NCBI RefSeq assembly: GCF_042477335.2
Contig: NC_091264.1
Location: 35,341,386-35,405,385, forward strand
DNA from: Ovis canadensis
Lineage: Eukaryota > Chordata > Mammalia > Artiodactyla > Bovidae
Reading direction: 5' to 3'
DNA length: 64,000 nucleotides
Shown: positions 63,647 through 64,000 of the stretch, one piece after another
Position numbering within the stretch: position 1 is the first letter of the stretch
How the letters are laid out: each line of letters begins with the position of its first letter
The notes under the pieces: model-generated
The model's input: the letters and a program-made list of their open reading frames with translations, nothing else
Databases searched by the model: none
Told to the model about the DNA's origin: nothing
Made by a program: the position numbers and the translations under genes

Positions 63647-64000
63647 AAATAAACTAAAGGTGAGGCATTGCAATTACAGACAAATCTGAGGAAATTCAAA
63701 ACCCGCTACATCTTTTATGTTGTATCCTCATTTATACCAGTTTTCTCCTCTCCTGATTCTTTCCCTATTTTACCTATTCTGCCATCCCCAGTTCTCTTCC
63801 TATGGAAAGCTTAGCTTTTTTTTTTTTAAGATCAAACACCAACTTATCTTGAGCTGCTCCGCACTCCTGGCAGTTAGGACAGATTGCTCAGTACTTGCTT
63901 CATAAATCTTTGCTGAATTAGCCAACTGTCCCCAGCTCATCACATGGAATTCCCCTTGTATGTCTGTTACAGCACTGGCTTTTTATTACCTCGTAATCTA
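63647..64000. other. Unassigned sequence to the window edge
   Basis: A weak L2/MIR-like end (CTTCATAAATCTTTGCTGAA) lies near 63898; otherwise nothing is recognised. Confidence 0.4.

Noticed and set aside
1-64000. CRISPR array, operon or phage-type system
   Set aside because: Repeat content is entirely that of a ruminant nuclear genome; no regularly spaced identical repeats and no bacterial gene organisation.

Overview
The window is nuclear DNA of a ruminant, very probably a bovid. The evidence is the set of interspersed repeats: ten sizeable BovB (RTE-class) LINE copies, more than twenty tRNA-headed Bov-tA SINEs, three dimeric Bov-A2 SINEs, cetartiodactyl CHR SINEs, ruminant-type L1 3' ends and an ERVK-like LTR that resembles BTLTR1. 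Family names come from recognition of motifs by eye; nothing was aligned to a library. I find no intact host protein-coding gene, no rRNA or tRNA gene and no CRISPR array. The window reads as an intergenic or intronic stretch whose history is mostly retrotransposition.

Layout. 0-7.8 kb: BovB-1, Bov-tA, MIR pieces, a CHR SINE with a nested Bov-tA, a Bov-A2, two more CHR copies, an L2 and an L1 tail. 7.8-10 kb: the longest repeat-poor stretch, with a perfect RFX X-box palindrome. 10-13.6 kb: BovB-2 carrying a nested SINE, an old LINE remnant, MIRs and SINEs. 14.5-15.1 kb: an unidentified coding-like remnant with two in-frame stops. 15.6-20.2 kb: an L1 end, a CA microsatellite and an AT-rich ancient L1. 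20.2-27 kb: BovB-3 (with an internal inverted segment), L2, MER5A, an inverted L1 pair and BovB-4. 27-38 kb: CHR, Bov-tA inserted in Bov-tA, a perfect T-MARE, an L1 split by two SINEs and an internally deleted Tigger. 38.3-39.5 kb: an ERVK-like LTR. 40-50.6 kb: BovB-5, many SINEs, MIR/L2, a near-palindromic MITE and BovB-6. 51.3-51.9 kb: a processed cyclophilin A (PPIA) pseudogene. 52-64 kb: MER5A with a nested CHR, BovB-7 to BovB-10, an L1 with a nested BovB, L2 with two CHR insertions, and an L1 ORF1/ORF2 junction fragment.

How the parts relate. The BovB copies are 5'-truncated reverse-transcriptase tails; none keeps an endonuclease domain, so none could move alone. The Bov-tA and Bov-A SINEs share the 3' end of BovB and are its presumed passengers. 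The PPIA copy and the L1 tails carry the target-site duplications expected of L1 machinery. Nested insertions give a relative order: MIR, L2, MER5A and Tigger oldest, then CHR, then L1, BovB and Bov-tA. I saw no convincing new biological system. The best leads are the templated inverted segment in BovB-3, a possible tail-only BovB insertion near 4.25 kb, the unidentified coding remnant near 14.6 kb, and two perfect palindromic transcription-factor sites.
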